Below are positions 59,260 to 64,000 of a stretch of 64,000 nucleotides of DNA, piece by piece. Numbering within the stretch: the first letter of the stretch is position 1; every line of letters starts with the position of its first letter. Made by a program: the position numbers and the translations under genes. The notes beneath the pieces are model-generated. The model did no database searches. It was not told the origin of the DNA and saw only the letters and a list, made by a program, of their open reading frames with translations. The stretch spans positions 240,687 to 304,686 of the forward strand of contig NW_023998431.1 of the NCBI RefSeq assembly GCF_014805625.2. The letters run 5' to 3'. The DNA is from Glossina fuscipes (lineage: Eukaryota; Arthropoda; Insecta; Diptera; Glossinidae).

Positions 59260-60410
59260 CCCACGTTAAACCACCAAAAGCATCTGTCCATTATTGACCA
59301 TTCAAAATTTCCTCTAAATAATTTTTCCCAAATATTGTTTAAAATTCTGAACACAAAGTGAGCTGAATGTATTCCAGTTTTATTTGATTTTGTATTTTTT
59401 CAGTTATTTTTTTTATTTATTTTTTTTTACATCGTAATTATATATACTTTGTGTAACGTAAGAGAATATAAAACTGCTTAGAATTGTATGTCAAGATCAA
59501 ATGAAAATGTAATGTCAAGTTTAATCAACACCTGAGAGCCTGTATGTTAAGAATAATAAAAGCAAGAAAGCGGTTATCGATCGGATTGGCCCGAATTTTT
59601 TAATACCCAACATTAATTTGTGTTGAAAGTAGGATTATGATATATTTGCTGTTTATTTTAGTTTACGCGCAAATGGACGATAAATAAAATTTTTATGTAA
59701 TTTCGCAAATCTTCACTGGTGTAAACGGAAAAGTTAAAAATATATATTTGTTCGCGTATTTCAGTATATTTGCACATATTTCTAGACGAATCTTTAAGCC
59801 GATATATATATAACAATATATATATGGTAATAATTGTCTTATTTTTATTGAGTCTCCATGTGATGACACTTTATTCTTGTTGAAAATATTAAAGATTGAT
59901 GTGTAAAGATGTTTGTTTGTTTACTGTTGGAATGACTTGTTCCCTAACTGTTCGACTTCAGTTCGCCAAGTAAATCTGCTTCTTTCAGTGCCACTAGTAA
60001 GATCGGCTAGCAGCAGTTCCTAGCTAATATTTTAGGCGGTTGGAAGGCCTTTTAGTTTTTCGCGAATAAATCGCTTAAGTTGAATTGCTTTCAGACAACA
60101 ATTAATCTTATTAAGCTTTGGTATAGCTATTTATACTAAATTTTACATGTACCTTTATGCTAGCGTAAGCAAATAATAATTGTTACGGTTTGTTTTCATT
60201 AGGGCGCCTAGCGTCGTATTGTATTGCCAAATGCAATTCTCAGCCACTTGAAGTCTGACATAATTCTTGTTTTTCTTTTTGCAAAAGAATTATGCTCAAT
60301 TTGCATAATTCTGTTACAGTTCAAAGTGAATGCATAACAACGATATGCAATCGCACTACAATACATTGTATTTTTGGTATGAACAATTGCTCACGGAGTG
60401 ACGCCTGTTA
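58261..60410. other. Intergenic, no gene recognised
   Basis: A GC-richer block at 58970-59220 ('GGTACTTCGGGGGGCTTCGT', 'AGGCCCCTAGCTTATAGGGA') differs in composition from its surroundings and is followed by (TA)n at 59227-59262. Its nature is unknown; it may be the 3' region of a retroelement. The rest is AT-rich. Confidence 0.4.
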
Positions 60411-60419
60411 TCGCAATGC

Positions 60420-60600
60420 GTTGACAGACGGAGAGCAGACGGACAAAAGAAAGAAAAAAATAGATGGGATGTTAATGACCCGCATCCTAGTGGATGTGTG
60501 CCCAATCGATAACTGTATTGCCTTTACCAACGGAGCACTCACTACAGCTACGACCAAACCAAATTCTTCCTCGGCGAGCAATACGGGGAATATATGCGGT
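60420..60600 (+). repeat. Fragment related to repeats at 28.9, 44.5 and 48.7 kb
   Basis: 'ACAGACGGAGAGCAGACGGA', 'CCCGCATCCTAGTGGATGTG', 'GCCCAATCGATAACTG' and 'CTTTACCAACGGAGCACTCA' align with the other members. It overlaps the C-terminal end of the transposase relic on the minus strand. Confidence 0.5.
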
Positions 60601-61320
60601 CCCGCACGCCTTTAACGAAATCCGCCTGGACCACTTTGTACAAATTTGGCTGAGTTTCGTTGGTGCAGCGTCGAGTTTCCTCCTTCAATGCTCGGATAGC
60701 TGTGCGCTCGTTGACACACAAAAAAAAGCCAGTTGTATTAAATAACATTGAATCCAGAGGGTCAACTTTGATCACCGAAACGAGAGAGTATACGAAGAGG
60801 GGATTTCTGACGCACCAATTGAATTGTTTCACGGGATGCATGGCGTATGGTACTTTCGGGTTGAAATCATATCAATATAATTCAATTTAGGCAGAAATAA
60901 CTTGGCTATCGAGCACTAGTAACCGTGTTTGCTTGACCAGCTTGACTTTCGAAGAAGCATGTTGGTTGGCAAATGTTGGTTCAGTCGAAAATCCGCACCA
61001 AATAGTGACACGATGTGGATGAGTTTGTTTTCGACAATCACATGTGGGTTCTATGAATCTTAACTGTGGCAGTTATTGCGATTCACCTAACCATCAAGGT
61101 GACCATATTTTGTACGAAATTTGCGTGATTTGGCCGCCAAACTTTCAATATTTTTGAAATATTGTTCGACAATAAAAATGTGTTGCTCTCTCGTGTAATG
61201 CTCCACTTTTAATAATCGTGAATTGTCATTGCTACAAGAAATTTGACATTTAAATGCTTCCTGAAGGTTCTCAATAGGCCATTCAGTGACATTCAAATTA
61301 TGCTACCGTTCCCACGCTGT
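60545..61320 (-). mobile_element. Transposase relic with DUF4817-type HTH (Tc1/mariner-like)
   Basis: The N-terminus lies at 61296-61087: EHYTREQHIFIVEQYFKN followed by SLAAKSRKFRTKYG, the helix-turn-helix seen in many insect transposon proteins (DUF4817 type). Further along the minus strand, NPHVIVENKLIHIVSLFGAD matches the family 'NPxVIxEKPLHxxxVTVWC' core segment around 61040-60985. The C-terminus at 60760-60570 reads RTAIRALKEETRRCTNE and then FVKGVRDRI, as in the family's end. Stops and a missing middle (the DDE region) mark it as dead. Confidence 0.7.
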
Positions 61321-61389
61321 CACCAAATTGGATGAATGATTCCTGCTGCAATTTCCATAGCAACAACATATTTTCTTCGGTAGTATCAA

Positions 61390-61810
61390 AGATTCTCATT
61401 AATTTTTATGTATAAATTTATTCCTTTTATTTCCTTTTATGTGCACCCGACCGATATACTCCAAAGAAAAGCAGCCCGATACTATAAGATTTTCTCTGCC
61501 ATGCTGCACCGGTTTTGTAATTAATTTAAATTCTCGTCGCAGAATTTTCACTTTCTTCGTCTTCGGGTGTGCACCACTTTTTATGGAAAATTTATATGGG
61601 CAAAGCAAAGTCTTTCCCCTTCTCCCAATTAACTTTTCTGAGCAAGGGGACTCTCCGAGCTACTTTTCCTGGCAGATTGGCATCTAATAATCGTCGACCT
61701 TCCCATTTTCAAATAGAAATTGCCTTAGACGATTTGAAGAGATCTTGCTTTGCTAATAGTATCATGAGATTATCGGAAGCAGGAGAAGTCTGTTAACTGA
61801 TCCGCGTCTC
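61390..61810 (-). mobile_element. Tc1-like transposase relic
   Basis: The minus strand carries LPGKVARRVPLLRKVNWEKG (about 61675-61610), the Tc1 'GLxGRVARKKPLLxxxH' segment. HGRENLIVSGCFSLEYIGRV (about 61505-61445) follows, matching 'HGGGSIMVWGCFSxxGxGP'. Frames differ between segments, Trp of VWGC is Ser, and the catalytic region is incomplete. It is adjacent to, but distinct from, the relic at 60.5-61.3 kb. Confidence 0.7.
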
Positions 61811-63080
61811 TCAATACTTGTTTTGGGAATTTAAAACATTCGTGACAATGTTTAGACGTTGATCTAAGGATGCGGCAATAAGTTTGTACGTTTCTCGCTG
61901 ATTCCGGTGTTGATGATCTAGACGTCCTCCTTCTTCACTACAATCATGTGCTTGACCCATGCAATATTATTATAAACATTAACTCATATTGCATTTCCTT
62001 CTCAAGAAATACGATTTATGTTCTAAATCCACTTTTACAGCCAAATATTATGGACACTTCAATTTCTACAACATTAAAGAGGACGCACCCGTTTCACAGG
62101 CTTTTTGCCATTTCTTTGGCATAGAACTGAAAAGTACAGTAATTATAATTAAAAAATATAACGATTTTTTTTTGTCGTACATATGGTTGCAATCTATTTA
62201 ATATAATAATGAGTAAATGGCACAATCTTAAGTTTACAATAACTTTATTGTTTTTATATATATGAGAAACTTATTTCATTCTTGCAATGAGTTAACAGTA
62301 TATAAATATTTACACACATACATATTTGCATTCATTTGTACCTCTTCAGTCTGCTTATCACCTCGTTATCGTCTAGTAAGTCTATTACGAGCAAGTTCGA
62401 ATGCTGGCTAAGCCGATCAAGATATCAAGAATCGAAGTTAACCATTTATTTTTTTACTACGGGAATGCTTAAATCGTTATGAATATGTTTCTTTACCCTA
62501 ATCCAATGAGCTCCTATGATTAATATTACCATTTTCGATTGGTAGCGCTGAAAAAACTCAATGTTGAAGATGCTCCCAGTACCGCAGAGATGAATGCCAA
62601 CCGGCTTTACAATTGCCTTGTATAATAGCAACCTATTTTCTAGACTTCACTTTGGTTTTTGGCCACTTAACCAATATAGACGTTTTGTTTTTATATCCAA
62701 ACGCTTTCTCTTTGCCTTTATGTAATTTTCCACGTTGATCTTCTGTGCAGAAGCATGCTTTGGCATTTAATACAGTTCGATTCAGGAACCGGGACGTCAT
62801 TAAAAGATACGGGGGCCAATCGCCTTTCTCTTAAAGCAGATGTGATGATATGTTCCATCTCTTTCGCCAAACAGATATCTTATTAAGGTGTGTCTGAACA
62901 CAAGTTACAAATTTGGTTTTACGTTCGCAGCGTGCAATTTATATCGTATTTTCCGCATGAGTAGCGACTGCGACGGATTCAGCTAGCGGCATATCGGACG
63001 AGAAAATAGTATGGAGTACAAGGCGTAATACACTACCCTATGGAAGCAATTTTGTAAGCACGAACAAGGAACTAGATAAA
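61811..63080. other. Intergenic, no feature recognised
   Basis: AT-rich with short frames lacking recognisable domains. Confidence 0.4.
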
Positions 63081-63099
63081 GAGGAGCAGAAAGGTTCTT

Positions 63100-63330
63100 T
63101 TAAATTTAAAAAGAAGTGCTGGATACTCTATGGAAAGCTGGCTTCACGTCCAAGAAAATTACTGTTTATTTTCTAGCACTTTCTGTACTTCTTTCACGAT
63201 TTGATGACATTCTTTACGCGTACTATGCTTATGGTGAAACGCAAATTGAAATTCGGGGTTGATGTCATCGTTTGGTTTAGTGGTTTTAAGCACCGCCATT
63301 ATTTCAGCACATTTTCATAATGATTTAGTC
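63100..63330 (-). mobile_element. jockey-like LINE reverse transcriptase fragment
   Basis: Minus-strand translation gives NPEFQFAFHHKHSTRKECHQ and then IVKEVQKVLENKQ. This matches the RT motif 'PEHQFGFRxxHSTxxQxxRI ... ALENK' of jockey-clade elements. A decayed 'FLDV..AF' continues after the stop near 63170-63130. It is oriented opposite to the fragment just to its right. Confidence 0.6.
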
Positions 63331-63379
63331 ACACAATTGAACTAGGAGACAAACCGATTGGCCAAGTGGCGTTTACCTG

Positions 63380-63785
63380 GTTTTAAAAACAAAAATCTGC
63401 CATCTTTTCTAAGAAACTCTTCTGCAACAAAATATGAGAATCATAAGCTTTGGAATGCTATAAAATGTTTAAAAAGATCATCAAAGAGATAAAACTTAGA
63501 TGGCAGATGGTGTAAATCAGATTCTACTAAGACACTTGCCTTTCTAAAACGTTTAGAATCTACGTTTCAAGCTTTCTGTTTTAACAATCCCGAACACGAA
63601 AGAGAAATTACAAAGTTTCTTGACAGTCCTTGCCGAATGGATCTACTCATTACAGGAATATCCCTTGAGGAGGTAAAACGTGAAATATCTCTTTTGAACA
63701 AGAAAAGTATCCGGGCTACAACAAGGTATAGGCTGAAGTAATAATGGGTCTTCTTGAAGAGATTGTTATGTTATTGACCTTGATT
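63380..63785 (+). mobile_element. jockey-like LINE fragment (region upstream of RT)
   Basis: The plus strand reads TKYENHKLWNAIK, GRWCKSDSTKTLAF, FQAFCFNNPEHEREITKFLD and SLEEVKREISLLNKKS. This is the conserved linker between endonuclease and RT in jockey elements ('FxxxFxPN...EI...SxxEVxxxIxxLNxKKAPG'). After a frameshift, MGLLEEIVMLLTLIYT continues the next block. Stops at about 63740 make it inactive. With the minus-strand RT piece at 63.1-63.3 kb it forms an inverted rearrangement of one element. Confidence 0.7.
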
Positions 63786-64000
63786 TACACCTAAATTTTG
63801 GTACTAAATCATAAAAGTATGAAAACGGGTTTTTTTTTTTGGAGGCACTTGGTAGAGTTCGTTGGCCTCGGGATTTTCAACCCTTGAACCCCATCAGGGA
63901 TGTTTAGCATTAAAGTTCTCCTCCGTCGAGGAATTTGGCCCCTAGTTTAAGAAAGAAATTATCTAAATGATTAAAGGTTGATACTACATCTTGCAGTTAA

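Overview
The window is AT-rich nuclear DNA of an insect, most likely a brachyceran fly. Introns are short (about 55-130 bp) with GTAAGT/GTGAGT donors. Gene islands sit among mutated Tc1/mariner and non-LTR relics and dispersed 'CCGTCTGTCTG' repeats. A tephritid fruit fly is my guess from the repeat style; the sequence does not settle the species. Ten Ns at 33058-33067 mark an assembly gap. There are no prokaryotic features and no CRISPR.

Layout. The left edge (1-198, minus) holds the first coding exon of an unrecognised gene that runs off the window. From 0.2 to 12.7 kb there are repeats, a tRNA-derived SINE with target-site duplications (about 2.88-3.09 kb), a non-LTR relic (about 6.7-7.4 kb) and one arm of a 1.1-kb inverted repeat (about 11.1-12.1 kb). 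From 12.76 to 18.5 kb is the densest island: an orphan three-exon gene (166 aa), TMEM242 (minus, three exons), NFU1 (plus, three exons) and a pyruvate dehydrogenase phosphatase (plus, six exons). All four splice models were assembled by hand and stay in frame from start to stop. Three of the four are mitochondrial. NFU1 supplies Fe-S clusters needed for lipoylation of the pyruvate dehydrogenase complex, and PDP reactivates the same complex by dephosphorylating E1-alpha. TMEM242 belongs to respiratory-chain and ATP synthase assembly.

From 18.5 to 24.3 kb there are repeats and a broken eIF4AIII-like fragment (about 19.4-19.75 kb). A MADF-BESS transcription factor gene lies on the minus strand at 24353-25890. 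From 26 to 34.8 kb are Tc1-like and mariner relics, microsatellites and the gap. The BTBD7 orthologue (plus, four exons, 1045 aa) occupies 34814-38171, behind a (CT)n/GAGA-rich upstream region. From 38.2 to 64 kb there is almost no cellular coding sequence. I see one very basic, protamine-like 51-codon ORF (45798-45953, minus), the second arm of the 1.1-kb inverted repeat (48.6-49.8 kb), a 5'-truncated I-like LINE with a TAA tail (49.87-51.48 kb), mariner, Tc1-like and jockey-like relics, and nested dispersed repeats.

No clearly new multi-gene system is visible. The observations most worth checking are the compact protamine-like gene, the mitochondrial cluster with an in-frame 60-bp intron in the NFU1 presequence, the SINE and LINE that share a TAA tail, and the inverted repeat pair whose copies differ by an exact GT-AG-bounded 129-bp segment.
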